This document shows, in pieces, positions 17,471 to 28,120 of a stretch of DNA of 35,906 nucleotides. The DNA lies in contig CAJOQM010000006.1 in the NCBI GenBank assembly GCA_905236845.1, forward strand, positions 1 to 35,906, in the 5' to 3' direction. Both the position numbers and the translations under genes were made by a program. The notes under the pieces were generated by a model, which saw only the letters and a program-made list of their open reading frames with translations, was not told the DNA's origin and made no database searches. Position 1 is the first letter of the stretch; each line of letters opens with the position of its first letter. This stretch comes from an uncultured Lachnospiraceae bacterium. GTDB lineage: Bacteria > Bacillota > Clostridia > Lachnospirales > Lachnospiraceae.

Positions 17471-18757
17471 ATGAAACCCTACTCACAGATGACAGCAGAA
17501 GAATTAAAGCAGGAAGAAGAAGCCCTCATGATTTCATACAGGGCATGTCAGGCAAAGGAGCTTACATTAAACATGGCTCGGGGAAAGCCCTCCGGTGCCC
17601 AGCTTGACCTGGCAGATGAGCTTCTTTATGCGGTTACCCCCAGGAGCGGATATCATTCGGAAAGCGGGCAGGACTGCCGTAACTACGGCGCCGCCTATGG
17701 CATTCCCGAAGCCCAGAGGACTCTTGCAAAGATAATGGACTGCGACCCGAAGCATGTTATTGTTTATGGCAATTCCAGCCTGAATCTTATGTTTTGCATT
17801 ATAAATCATGCCTTTACTCACGGCATTAACGGCAACACCCCCTGGAGTAAGCTTAAGCAGGTAAAGTTCCTCTGCCCCGTGCCCGGCTATGACAGACATT
17901 TCAAGGTGACGGAGCATTTCGGGATCAAGATGATAAATATCCCCATGGACGAAAACGGTCCTGATATGGATATGGTAGAAGAATACGTAAACAACGATCC
18001 TTCCGTAAAGGGAATGTGGTGTGTCCCCAAGTTTTCAAATCCCGAGGGCATCTGCTATTCGGATGAAGTTATCCGGCGTATGGCTGCGTTAAACCGTGCT
18101 GCCGACGACTTCAGGATTTACTATGACAATGCTTATGCGGTACATTATCTTTATGACGATGACAGACCCAAGATCCTTAATCTTGTAGATGCCGCAAATG
18201 AGGCGGGGCATCCGGACATTTATTTTGAATTCTGCTCCACATCAAAGATTACCTATGCGGGAGCCGGTATCTCCGGTATGACTGCATCGGAAAATAACCT
18301 CACCGAAGTGCGGGCTATGATAGACGTATCTACCATAGGATATGACAAGGTGAATATGCTTCGTAATGCCCGTTATCTTAAGGAAGGCGACGCCATCCCT
18401 GATGTTATGAAAAAGCATGCGGAAATCATCCGCCCGAAGTTTGAGCTGGTGCTTGAGCTCCTTGATAAGGAGATAGCGCCTCTTGAGCTGGGCTCGTGGA
18501 TTCGCCCCAAAGGAGGCTATTTCGTATCTTTCCATGCGTTAAACGGCTGCGCCAAGGAAATAGTGCGCCTGGCAAAGGAAGCGGGAGTCGTGCTGACACC
18601 TGCCGGCGCCCCCTTCCCTTACGGCAAGGATCCGGATGATTCCGTTATCCGCATAGCACCCACGCTTCCGCCTATGAACGAGCTTCAGACTGCAATGGAT
18701 ATATTCGTTATCTGTGTAAAGCTGGCTTCGGTTCGCAAATTTATGGAGAATGCATAA
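17471..18757 (+). CDS. Type Ic aspartate aminotransferase (PLP-dependent)
   Basis: This group of fold-type I aminotransferases (Asp_aminotransf, PF12897) transfers the amino group of aspartate to 2-oxoglutarate, giving glutamate and oxaloacetate. The 428 residues include NMARGKPSG near the start, the NYG motif of the substrate pocket, YGNSSLNLM for phosphate binding, YYDNAYAVHYL with the PLP-contacting Asp and Tyr, and Schiff-base lysine K259 in STSKITYAGAG. RGGYF-like KGGYFVSFHAL and the C-terminal VIRIAPT with the carboxylate-binding Arg follow. The site AAAGGAG precedes the ATG. It is the next step of amino-acid nitrogen flow after the upstream glutamate genes, but it lies in a different transcription unit. 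Confidence 0.85.
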   Translation: MKPYSQMTAEELKQEEEALMISYRACQAKELTLNMARGKPSGAQLDLADELLYAVTPRSGYHSESGQDCRNYGAAYGIPEAQRTLAKIMDCDPKHVIVYGNSSLNLMFCIINHAFTHGINGNTPWSKLKQVKFLCPVPGYDRHFKVTEHFGIKMINIPMDENGPDMDMVEEYVNNDPSVKGMWCVPKFSNPEGICYSDEVIRRMAALNRAADDFRIYYDNAYAVHYLYDDDRPKILNLVDAANEAGHPDIYFEFCSTSKITYAGAGISGMTASENNLTEVRAMIDVSTIGYDKVNMLRNARYLKEGDAIPDVMKKHAEIIRPKFELVLELLDKEIAPLELGSWIRPKGGYFVSFHALNGCAKEIVRLAKEAGVVLTPAGAPFPYGKDPDDSVIRIAPTLPPMNELQTAMDIFVICVKLASVRKFMENA

Positions 18758-18788
18758 ATTTGCCTGTCAGAGGTGAGATTTTTATAGA

Positions 18789-18818
18789 TTTGCATTTTGC
18801 AAAGTAATATGTTAAGAT
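18789..18818 (+). promoter_or_regulatory. Candidate promoter with palindrome, MFS gene
   Basis: TTGCAT (18790-18795), a 17-base spacer and TAAGAT (18813-18818) with extended TG (18810-18811) form a moderate promoter. The palindrome TTTGCA-TTT-TGCAAA (18789-18803) covers the -35 box and could be an operator. Confidence 0.45.
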
Positions 18819-18839
18819 ATCTGACGTTGCTTTCAATAT

Positions 18840-18870
18840 GCCGTTCCGCAATCATGCAGGAACGGCTTTA
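18840..18870 (+). terminator. Hairpin upstream of the MFS gene
   Basis: GCCGTTCC (18840-18847) pairs with GGAACGGC (18859-18866), and GCA/TGC extends it inside. Only TTTAATAG follows, so it is a weak terminator of the aminotransferase unit or a 5' UTR structure of the MFS gene. It ends 22 bases before the ribosome site. Confidence 0.5.
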
Positions 18871-18900
18871 ATAGTGCTTTAATATATGGAGGAGAAATTC

Positions 18901-20169
18901 ATGACTATCGAGAAATTTAAGTCGAAAAGGACTATGATCTTTATCATGGCTCTTATCGCAACCTTCTGTGCAGGCTTCGGATATTCCTGGTCCATTCTGC
19001 AGTCGGCTATTATGGCTGATCACCCTGATTGGGCAGCATCTGCAATCGCCATCACCTATACACTTCAGGTGGCATGCTCCTGCCTTGGACCCATCCCCTT
19101 GAGTCCCGTCATCACAAGGCTCAGTGTAAAGCAAAACATCCTTGTGGGCGGTGTTATCTATGGTCTGGGTCTTGTGGGCGCAAGCTTTGCCACAAACCTT
19201 CCCATGCTCTATGTTTGCTATGGTGTGGTTTCCGGCCTGGGTGTTGCCTTCATCTATCCCCAGATGATGAGCTACTCCGTAAAGGTGCTTGCGGACAAGG
19301 GCTCCCTTGCATCGGGCTTTATGGCTGCAGCCTATGGTTCAGGCGCAGTAGTATGGGCTCCCGTTGCAGATTCTATGATTTCCGGAAATTCACTTTCATT
19401 TACCCTCAAGGTTCTTGGTGTGGTATTCCTTGTAGCTATCGTAGCAATGTCATTTTTCCTTGCTGATGTGCCTGAAGGATATGTAGAAAAGCTTAAGAGC
19501 GAGTCTGTTCCGGCAGCTTCCGAAAGTGCCGCAGACGACAAGTCCAAGAGAGTAGTAGAGGATAAGACCAGAGGCGAAATGATAAAGACAGCTACCTGCT
19601 GGATCATGATGGCTTGCTTTTCCCTTGCACTTACAAGCGGCATGCTTGCCATTTCCCAGGCAAAGGGAATCGTTGCAAATACGGCAGGAGGCTCTATCGC
19701 AGAGAAAGCGGCTCTCGCAGTTTCCGTTATCACGCTGTTCAATACCCTCGGAAGGCTTTTCTGGGGCGCTGTATCTTCAAAGATCGGCATCTATAATGTA
19801 AACATTGTTATCTGCATATGTGCTGCAGTTTGCATGGGCGCTCTTGCGGTCATCCCCAGCGGTGTTGCCATCGTGGTATTCCTTGCGCTTACGGCAGCTT
19901 GCTTCGGAGGACTTGCCACATTGCTTACACCTATGACGGCTGATTTCTTCGGATATAAGAACCTTACGGTAAACTTTGGCTTTATGTATATCGCATTTGC
20001 CGTGGCTGCCCTTATAGGTCCCCGCCTTGCTACATCTCTCGTATCCATAAACGGCGATGTGTACAGCTACTCAAAGGCATACATTATCGGTGCGGTTATA
20101 TCGGTCATCGCCGCAGTTCTTGCAGTTGTTCTTAAAGGTATCTACAGCAAGGGCAATAAGCAGGCGTAA
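18901..20169 (+). CDS. MFS transporter, oxalate/formate antiporter (OFA)-like
   Basis: The 422-residue membrane protein has twelve predicted hydrophobic segments in two sets of six, with a polar cytoplasmic loop in the middle (about 198-222, SVPAASESAADDKSKRVVED). FCAGFGYSWSIL in the first helix, GVVSGLGVAFIYPQMMSYSVK in the fourth and LASGFMAAAYGSGAVVWAP in the fifth resemble the OFA group of major facilitator carriers for small carboxylates. The substrate is unknown; oxalate is not implied. I start at ATG 18901 because GGAGGAG at 18888-18894 is ideally placed for it. The upstream in-frame ATG 18886 lies within that site. Confidence 0.85.
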   Translation: MTIEKFKSKRTMIFIMALIATFCAGFGYSWSILQSAIMADHPDWAASAIAITYTLQVACSCLGPIPLSPVITRLSVKQNILVGGVIYGLGLVGASFATNLPMLYVCYGVVSGLGVAFIYPQMMSYSVKVLADKGSLASGFMAAAYGSGAVVWAPVADSMISGNSLSFTLKVLGVVFLVAIVAMSFFLADVPEGYVEKLKSESVPAASESAADDKSKRVVEDKTRGEMIKTATCWIMMACFSLALTSGMLAISQAKGIVANTAGGSIAEKAALAVSVITLFNTLGRLFWGAVSSKIGIYNVNIVICICAAVCMGALAVIPSGVAIVVFLALTAACFGGLATLLTPMTADFFGYKNLTVNFGFMYIAFAVAALIGPRLATSLVSINGDVYSYSKAYIIGAVISVIAAVLAVVLKGIYSKGNKQA

Positions 20170-20230
20170 GTTTTTAATTTGTGCCGGGCGTGGAGATTTC
20201 CTGCGTCATAAACTTTTTACAAATTAACAG
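20170..20230. repeat. Inverted repeat after the MFS gene
   Basis: TTAATTTGT (20174-20182) and ACAAATTAA (20219-20227) are perfect complements, 36 bases apart. There is no T run after the right arm, so termination is doubtful. The right arm ends four bases before the hrcA -35 box. Confidence 0.35.
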
Positions 20231-20259
20231 TTGACATTTATGAAATAGAGTGGTATCTT
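20231..20259 (+). promoter_or_regulatory. Sigma-A promoter of the hrcA operon
   Basis: TTGACA (20231-20236), a 17-base spacer and TATCTT (20254-20259) with extended TGG (20251-20253). The start point near 20266 is just before the CIRCE operator. Confidence 0.85.
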
Positions 20260-20273
20260 ATTGCAAGAATAAG

Positions 20274-20300
20274 TTAGCACTCTATTTTGTTGAGTGCTAA
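20274..20300. promoter_or_regulatory. CIRCE operator
   Basis: TTAGCACTC, nine bases, then GAGTGCTAA: a perfect match to the HrcA-binding CIRCE element. It lies at the start of the transcript, and the first downstream gene is hrcA itself, giving the usual autoregulated class I heat-shock control. Confidence 0.98.
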
Positions 20301-20375
20301 CAAACGCAAAGATGCGTTGAACCGCTGCAAAATAAGCATTGATTTCGCATAAAGGGTAATCATCCCGGAGGCTTT

Positions 20376-21449
20376 ATGGCAAAACAGGCTGTAAAAAATG
20401 GAGAGCTTACTGAGCGCCAGAAAAAAATATTGAATATTATCATCAAGAATTATCTGGAGACAGGAGAGCCTGTAGGATCAAGGACGATTTCCAAGCATGA
20501 GGATATGTCTTACAGCTCTGCTACCATCCGTAACGAGATGAGCGACCTGGAGGAGCTGGGATATATAGAGCAGCCCCATACCTCCGCCGGCAGGATTCCT
20601 TCGGATAAAGGATACCGCTTCTATGTAGATGAGCTTATTAATGAAAAAAATAAGGAAATCGCCGATCTTCGTCAGATGGTTGTAGAAAAGACGGAAGCCA
20701 TGGAAAAGACGCTGCAAAAGGCGGTTAAGGAGCTGGCGGACAAGACGAATTATACTACGATTATTTCCGCTCCCTCCGTTGCGGGAAGCAGGCTGAAATT
20801 CATCCAGCTCTCAAGCGTGTCGGAAGATCAGCTCCTTGCTGTTATCGTTCTTGACGGGAACCGTGTAAAGAACCAGATGATTCCCATAAAAGAGCCCATA
20901 GACTCCGAGACGGTGCTTAAGCTTAACCTTATGCTGAACACATCCTTAAACGGTCTTTCCATGCAGCAGATAAACCTTAACACCATAGCGGCGCTTAAGG
21001 ATCAGGCAGGGATACACAGCGGTGTGGTAAGTGATGTGCTTGACCTTATCGTTATGGCGATACAGGAAGACGATGACCTGCAGGTATACACCAGCGGGAC
21101 TACCAATATATTCAAATATCCCGAGCTTGCGGATTCGCAGAAGGCGACGAATCTCATTTCCACCTTCGAGAACAAGCAGGGGCTTGAAGAAATCATCGCA
21201 GAGTCCGTAAGTGATGTGGGTGATGAAACCGGCATCAGGGTTTATATAGGAGATGAGACAAGGGTAGAGTCCTTAAAGGACTGCTCTGTCGTTACTGCGA
21301 CTTATGACTTGGGTGATGAGATAAAGGGCATGATAGGTATTGTAGGACCCAAGCGGATGGATTATGAAAATGTGGTGGATAATCTAAAAGAGATTAAGAA
21401 CACCCTGACCGGTATATTCAGTTCAAATAAAGTTAAAGGAGACGGATAG
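20376..21449 (+). CDS. hrcA: Heat-inducible transcription repressor HrcA
   Basis: HrcA binds CIRCE and represses the chaperone operon; GroEL-type chaperones usually keep it folded. The 357 residues begin with a winged-helix domain (LTERQKKILNIIIKNYLETG, then SSATIRNEMSDLEELGYIEQPHTSAGRIPSDKGYRFYVD). The GAF-like dimerisation part and the GMIGIVGPKRMDY segment near the C terminus follow. CCCGGAGGC precedes the ATG. It lies 75 bases downstream of CIRCE and 2 bases before grpE. Confidence 0.97.
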   Translation: MAKQAVKNGELTERQKKILNIIIKNYLETGEPVGSRTISKHEDMSYSSATIRNEMSDLEELGYIEQPHTSAGRIPSDKGYRFYVDELINEKNKEIADLRQMVVEKTEAMEKTLQKAVKELADKTNYTTIISAPSVAGSRLKFIQLSSVSEDQLLAVIVLDGNRVKNQMIPIKEPIDSETVLKLNLMLNTSLNGLSMQQINLNTIAALKDQAGIHSGVVSDVLDLIVMAIQEDDDLQVYTSGTTNIFKYPELADSQKATNLISTFENKQGLEEIIAESVSDVGDETGIRVYIGDETRVESLKDCSVVTATYDLGDEIKGMIGIVGPKRMDYENVVDNLKEIKNTLTGIFSSNKVKGDG

Positions 21450-21451
21450 CT

Positions 21452-23966
<2,515 letters not shown>

Positions 23967-23968
23967 AA

Positions 23969-25150
23969 ATGGCAGAAAAAAGAGATTATTATGAAGCATT
24001 GGGCGTAGACAAAAACGCCGATGACGATACAATCAAAAAAGCCTATCGCAAGCTGGCAAAGAAATATCACCCGGATGTAAATCCCGGCGATAAGGAGGCT
24101 GAAGCGAAATTTAAAGAGGCATCCGAGGCTTATGCTGTGCTTAGCGACCCGGATAAGAGGAGGCAGTATGACCAGTTTGGTCATGCCGCCTTCGACGGGT
24201 CTCATGGCTCGGGCATGGACTTTTCCGGGATGGACTTTACAAGTATGTTCGGAGATATATTCGGAGATATCTTCGGCGGCGCATTCGGAGGCTTCGGCGG
24301 CGGAGGCGGCTCAAGGGGACCTGCCCGGGGCAAGAGCCTCCTTGCGGGTGTTCATATATCCTTTGAGGAATCTGTCTTTGGATGTGAGAAGGAACTCGAG
24401 CTTACCTTAAAGGACGACTGTCCTACATGCCGGGGCACCGGCGCAAAGCCCGGCACATCCAAAGTCACCTGCGGTAAATGCGGCGGCAAAGGCAAGGTGG
24501 TCTATACCCAACAAAGTCTCTTTGGCATGGTGCAGAATGTCCAGACCTGTCCGGACTGCCATGGCTCCGGTCAGATAATTAAGGAAAAATGCCCGGATTG
24601 CAAGGGCAACGGCTATGTGCCCAAGAAGCAGCGAATAAAGGTAAATATCCCTGCCGGAATAGACGACGGACAAAGAGTCCGCATCCCCGGAAAGGGTGAT
24701 CCTTCACCAAACGGAGGACCCAGAGGAGATCTTCTCGTAGATGTAAATATATCCCGTCATCCCCTTTATCAGCGTGACGGCATGAATATATTTACGACAG
24801 CTCCGTTGTCCTTTGCCCAGGCGGCATTAGGAGGAGACGTACGGCTTAATACAGTTTACGGCGATGTGGTATATGAAGTTAAGCCGGGCACCCAGACGGA
24901 TACCAGAATACGCCTTAAGGGCAAGGGGATTCCTTCTCTGCGCAACAAGAACGTGGTGGGTGACCAATATGTAACCTTTGTGGTACAGGTGCCCACAGGC
25001 TTATCTGCAGAGGCGAAGGATTTAATCAGGCAATTCGATGAAGCTACGGATGGCTCGTTGGAGAGGGCTGCTGCTGCAGTATCAGGGTCCGGCGGATCCG
25101 GCGGCGATGATGATAAACCAAAAAAGAAAAAGAAATGGGGCAGGAAGTGA
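23969..25150 (+). CDS. dnaJ: Co-chaperone DnaJ
   Basis: DnaJ delivers unfolded clients to DnaK and stimulates its ATPase. The 393 residues show a J-domain with HPD ([11 protein letters not shown], about 27-37), a Gly/Phe-rich linker (about 75-112), four CXXCXGXG zinc repeats ([32 protein letters not shown], about 150-217) and the C-terminal substrate domains. The tail is lysine-rich (KKKKKWGRK). Its TGA stop lies in the loop of the terminator hairpin, so the end of the gene and the terminator share sequence. Confidence 0.98.
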   Translation: MAEKRDYYEALGVDKNADDDTIKKAYRKLAKKYHPDVNPGDKEAEAKFKEASEAYAVLSDPDKRRQYDQFGHAAFDGSHGSGMDFSGMDFTSMFGDIFGDIFGGAFGGFGGGGGSRGPARGKSLLAGVHISFEESVFGCEKELELTLKDDCPTCRGTGAKPGTSKVTCGKCGGKGKVVYTQQSLFGMVQNVQTCPDCHGSGQIIKEKCPDCKGNGYVPKKQRIKVNIPAGIDDGQRVRIPGKGDPSPNGGPRGDLLVDVNISRHPLYQRDGMNIFTTAPLSFAQAALGGDVRLNTVYGDVVYEVKPGTQTDTRIRLKGKGIPSLRNKNVVGDQYVTFVVQVPTGLSAEAKDLIRQFDEATDGSLERAAAAVSGSGGSGGDDDKPKKKKKWGRK

Positions 25151-25167
25151 TTCCTGCTCCGATTTTT
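25137..25167 (+). terminator. Terminator of the heat-shock operon (dnaJ stop in loop)
   Basis: GGGGCAGGAA (25137-25146) pairs with TTCCTGCTCC (25151-25160) with one G-U pair. The loop GTGA (25147-25150) holds the dnaJ stop, and GATTTTTGTTTT follows. A near-copy occurs at 26573-26607. Confidence 0.85.
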
Positions 25168-25182
25168 GTTTTGATGAAAATA

Positions 25183-25234
25183 TTCAACTTTTTGTAGTAA
25201 AAAAGTTGAAATCATTCATCTTTTTTACTATAAT
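25183..25234 (+). promoter_or_regulatory. Promoter of AAA ATPase 1 with palindromic operator
   Basis: TTGAAA (25206-25211), a 17-base spacer and a perfect TATAAT (25229-25234) form a strong promoter. A perfect 11-base inverted repeat, TTCAACTTTTT (25183-25193) and AAAAAGTTGAA (25200-25210), overlaps the -35 box, as repressor operators do. It could also form an RNA hairpin on transcripts reading through from dnaJ. Confidence 0.75.
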
Positions 25235-25275
25235 AAATTTCCGAAGCCTTTATTTTGAATTAAAGGAGTTTATTT

Positions 25276-26571
25276 ATGTATAGAAAAGCCAAAATTCGCC
25301 TTGAGGATTGGCTGAAAAAGAAAAATGCCAAACCTCTGCTTATCGTCGGTGCGCGTCAAACGGGGAAAACATGGCTGGTTAACGAATTTTGCAGGGAGAA
25401 TTCTCCGAATTATTTTTCTGTTAATTTGGAAAAACAGCCGGAATATCAATCTGCTTTTGATGATAATCTGGATCCCGAGACCATTATACGCAGGCTCGAG
25501 ACTTTGTCCGGCAGGCGGATAGGGCGTTCAGATATCATTTTTATTGATGAGATTCAGGAATGTGAGAGGGCTGTCACTTCCCTTAAATATTTTTGTGAGG
25601 ATAAAAATGATTACAGGATAATAGGAGCCGGAAGCCTTTTGGGAGTCAAATTGTCCCGGTTTGAAACATCTTTTCCGGTGGGGAAGATAAAAATCCTAAA
25701 GATGTATCCGATGGATTTTGAAGAGTTTCTTATAGCTTGCGGCTGTGAGTATCTTAGGGATGACATCAAAGATGCTTATGAAAAAAGCACAGCTTTGCCC
25801 GATGGAATCCATAAAAAAGCATTAAATTTATATGCTGATTATCTGTTTTGCGGGGGGATGCCGGAATTGGTGCTCGAATATTTGGCCTGCGACGGAAACA
25901 TAAATGCCATGGATATGGATATTTTCGATGACCTTAATCTGGCATATAGGGCTGATATGGGAAAATACACCATAAGCGCTGCCGAGGGTGTAAAGATAGC
26001 GGAGGTATATGATTCGATTCCCAGGCAGCTTGCCAGAGAAAATCCGAAGTTTCGATATAAGGAAGTGCGCCCCATGGCAAATAAAAGGGATTTTTCATCT
26101 TCACTCGACTGGCTTTGCGCTTCCGGATTGGTGTATAAGGTGTCAAAGGTTAAGATGCCCGCGCATCCGCTTTTATTGTATGAGGAAGCAGACAATATGA
26201 AGATATATTGTCTGGATGTGGGAATACTGACGCATTCGGCAGGGCTTAAAATGCGGGATATGATGCCCGACAACCATAATATATATAAAGGTGCTGTTAC
26301 GGAAAATTATGTGGTAGAGCAGTTCGCTTCTTCCGGAAAAAATCTGAATTTTTATAAGCCGTCTGCATCGATGGAAATAGACCTTTTGCTTGATGAAGAG
26401 GCAGGAATTATACCCGTCGAGATTAAGTCGGGGCGACATAAGAGATCTACAAGTTTGAAAAATTATATTGAGAAATTCTCTCCGGAGTATTCAATAAGAC
26501 TTTCGGAAAACAATTTCGGCAGGGCAAACGGTATAGTGTCCGTGCCGTTATATGCAGCGTATTGTATTTGA
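25276..26571 (+). CDS. AAA+ ATPase with DUF4143 nuclease-like C-terminus (1)
   Basis: This family (AAA_14 plus DUF4143) is widespread and of unknown role. The 431 residues have Walker A GARQTGKT (25-32), Walker B IIFIDEIQ with D91/E92, and a sensor-like GAGS (117-120). The MYPMDFEEF segment and a winged-helix middle follow. The C-terminal domain shows the acidic set E343, D369 and E382-x-K384 (VEIKSG), fitting a PD-(D/E)XK-type fold; activity is not established. The ribosome site AAAGGAG (25262-25268) is well placed. It has its own promoter and is flanked by near-identical terminators. Confidence 0.85.
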   Translation: MYRKAKIRLEDWLKKKNAKPLLIVGARQTGKTWLVNEFCRENSPNYFSVNLEKQPEYQSAFDDNLDPETIIRRLETLSGRRIGRSDIIFIDEIQECERAVTSLKYFCEDKNDYRIIGAGSLLGVKLSRFETSFPVGKIKILKMYPMDFEEFLIACGCEYLRDDIKDAYEKSTALPDGIHKKALNLYADYLFCGGMPELVLEYLACDGNINAMDMDIFDDLNLAYRADMGKYTISAAEGVKIAEVYDSIPRQLARENPKFRYKEVRPMANKRDFSSSLDWLCASGLVYKVSKVKMPAHPLLLYEEADNMKIYCLDVGILTHSAGLKMRDMMPDNHNIYKGAVTENYVVEQFASSGKNLNFYKPSASMEIDLLLDEEAGIIPVEIKSGRHKRSTSLKNYIEKFSPEYSIRLSENNFGRANGIVSVPLYAAYCI

Positions 26572-26572
26572 A

Positions 26573-26608
26573 AAATGGGACAGGAAGTGATTTCCGCCCC
26601 GTTTTTTT
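26573..26608 (+). terminator. Terminator of AAA ATPase 1, repeat of the dnaJ terminator
   Basis: GGGACAGGAA, loop GTGA, TTTCCGCCCC, then seven T. It matches 25133-25167 at all but about five positions, including the part that encodes the last residues and the stop of dnaJ. Two mismatches weaken the stem, but the T run is better. Confidence 0.8.
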
Positions 26609-26628
26609 GACTGGTACAAGCTGATGAT

Positions 26629-26686
26629 CGAAACTGCGCATAGGCCAAAGATGGGCGACAATTGAAACTGCGCAAATACCAAAGAT
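26629..26686 (+). repeat. Two imperfect direct repeats, 34-base period
   Basis: Copy 1 is at 26629-26652 and copy 2 at 26663-26686. They share GAAACTGCGCA and AAAGAT with a variable centre (19 of 24 identical). A related AATTGCGCAAATACC occurs at 30382-30396. They lie upstream of the promoter of ATPase 2. Confidence 0.6.
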
Positions 26687-26701
26687 AAAGCATAATTTAC
26701 A

Positions 26702-26730
26702 TTGCGCTTTTTTAAAATGCGTGATAAAAT
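26702..26730 (+). promoter_or_regulatory. Candidate promoter of AAA ATPase 2
   Basis: TTGCGC (26702-26707), a 17-base spacer and TAAAAT (26725-26730) with extended TGA (26722-26724). A start point near 26737 fits the TTG start at 26765, not an earlier one. Confidence 0.5.
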
Positions 26731-26764
26731 CAGGGTAAAATCAATCATAGGGGAGGACATTGCC

Positions 26765-28120
26765 TTGATTTTTGAACGAAAAATATATGAAAAGCTTTTG
26801 GAATGGAAAAAGTGCAATGGAAGCGAGGCGCTTATGGTTGAGGGTGCCAGGCGAGTGGGCAAGTCGACCATTGTAAAGGAATTTGCGCAGAATGAATATG
26901 AGAGCTTTCTTTTAATAGATTTTGCACGGACATCGGAGGATGTGAAAAGTTATTTTGTGAAATTCAATAACGATTTGGACACGCTTTTTATGATGCTTCA
27001 GAATGTTTACGGAGTGGAGCTGAATAAACGAAAAAGCCTGATTATATTTGATGAGGTGCAGCGGTATCCGGCGGCAAGGGAGATGATAAAGTATCTTGTT
27101 GACGACGGACGTTATGATTATATAGAGACGGGCTCACTTATTTCCATAAAGGAAAATGTGAAAGACATAGTGATTCCCTCTGAAGAGAGGTCAATACGAA
27201 TGTATCCTATGGACTTTGAGGAATTTTGTATTGCACTTGAAAATAAGCCTCTTGTCTCATATGTTCGTGATTGTTTTTCCGGGAATATTCCGCCGGAAAG
27301 GGCGCTTCACGAAAAAGCTATGCAGTTATTTAGGGAATATATGCTGGTAGGAGGGATGCCGCAGGCGGTTTCGGCTTATATTGATTCCTGCAAGGATTTT
27401 AGTGCGGTTGATAGAGTAAAAAGGAATATTTTGCGCCTGTATTGCGAGGATATTATGAAAATCAATGCGAAATACAGGTCCAGGGTAATTGCGCTTTATG
27501 ATATGATTCCGGCGCTTTTGTCAAAGCACGAAAAAAGAGTAGTATTTAGCAACGTGGTTGATGGAACATTTGCGCAGCAATATGCCGAAACTTTTTTTTG
27601 GCTGACAGACAGCATGATAGTAAATGAGTGCAGAAAAACCGATGATCCCGGAATTGCGCCTGCGTTTAACGCATCCGAAACATATATTAAGTGCTATATG
27701 TGTGATACCGGGCTTCTTTTAAGTCATGCATTTAATGAGAATGAACTGTTGGAAAACGACGTATACAAGCAGATTTTGCAGGATAAGTTATCGTTGAATG
27801 AGGGAATGCTGTATGAAAACCTTATAGCGCAGATGCTGACTGCAAACGGTCATAAGCTGTTTTTTTATACCAGATACAGCAAGGAAAAGCATCGTAACGA
27901 TATAGAGATAGACTTTTTGATATCCAATAACAGCAAGCTGAAATATAAATCCTTTCCGATAGAAGTTAAATCAGGGAAAAGATATACGACAAAATCCTTA
28001 AATAAATTCAGGGAGATTTACGGAAAGAGAATGGGAGGCGCTTATATCATACATCCCGGGAATCTGAGCATCAAGGATGATGTCGTATGCATTCCGCCAT
28101 ATATGACAATATGTCTGTAA
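26765..28120 (+). CDS. AAA+ ATPase with DUF4143 nuclease-like C-terminus (2)
   Basis: This is a second, distantly related member of the same family as 25276-26571. With a TTG start at 26765 it has 451 residues: MIFERKIYEKLLEWK, Walker A GARRVGKS (27-34), Walker B LIIFDEVQR (D96/E97), TGSLIS, then MYPMDFEEFC as in the first copy. The C-terminal domain has E in YENLIAQML, D in IEIDFLI and FPIEVKSGK. I chose TTG 26765 because GGGGAGG (26750-26756) is 8 bases upstream and the family normally starts just there. The open frame extends upstream to 26702, but that part overlaps the promoter. Confidence 0.83.
   Translation: MIFERKIYEKLLEWKKCNGSEALMVEGARRVGKSTIVKEFAQNEYESFLLIDFARTSEDVKSYFVKFNNDLDTLFMMLQNVYGVELNKRKSLIIFDEVQRYPAAREMIKYLVDDGRYDYIETGSLISIKENVKDIVIPSEERSIRMYPMDFEEFCIALENKPLVSYVRDCFSGNIPPERALHEKAMQLFREYMLVGGMPQAVSAYIDSCKDFSAVDRVKRNILRLYCEDIMKINAKYRSRVIALYDMIPALLSKHEKRVVFSNVVDGTFAQQYAETFFWLTDSMIVNECRKTDDPGIAPAFNASETYIKCYMCDTGLLLSHAFNENELLENDVYKQILQDKLSLNEGMLYENLIAQMLTANGHKLFFYTRYSKEKHRNDIEIDFLISNNSKLKYKSFPIEVKSGKRYTTKSLNKFREIYGKRMGGAYIIHPGNLSIKDDVVCIPPYMTICL

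Noticed and set aside
18886..18900. Upstream ATG for the MFS transporter
   Set aside because: It overlaps the GGAGGAG ribosome site that serves ATG 18901.
20303..20318. AACGC-AAAGAT-GCGTT hexaloop with A1 and G4 upstream of hrcA, like an ANTAR site
   Set aside because: It is single. No second hexaloop of the right form and no overlapping terminator follow, and hrcA has CIRCE. Probably chance.
26702..26764. Extended N terminus of AAA ATPase 2 from TTG 26702 or ATG 26717
   Set aside because: It lies on the likely promoter, has no ribosome site and is unlike the family start; TTG 26765 has GGGGAGG at correct spacing.
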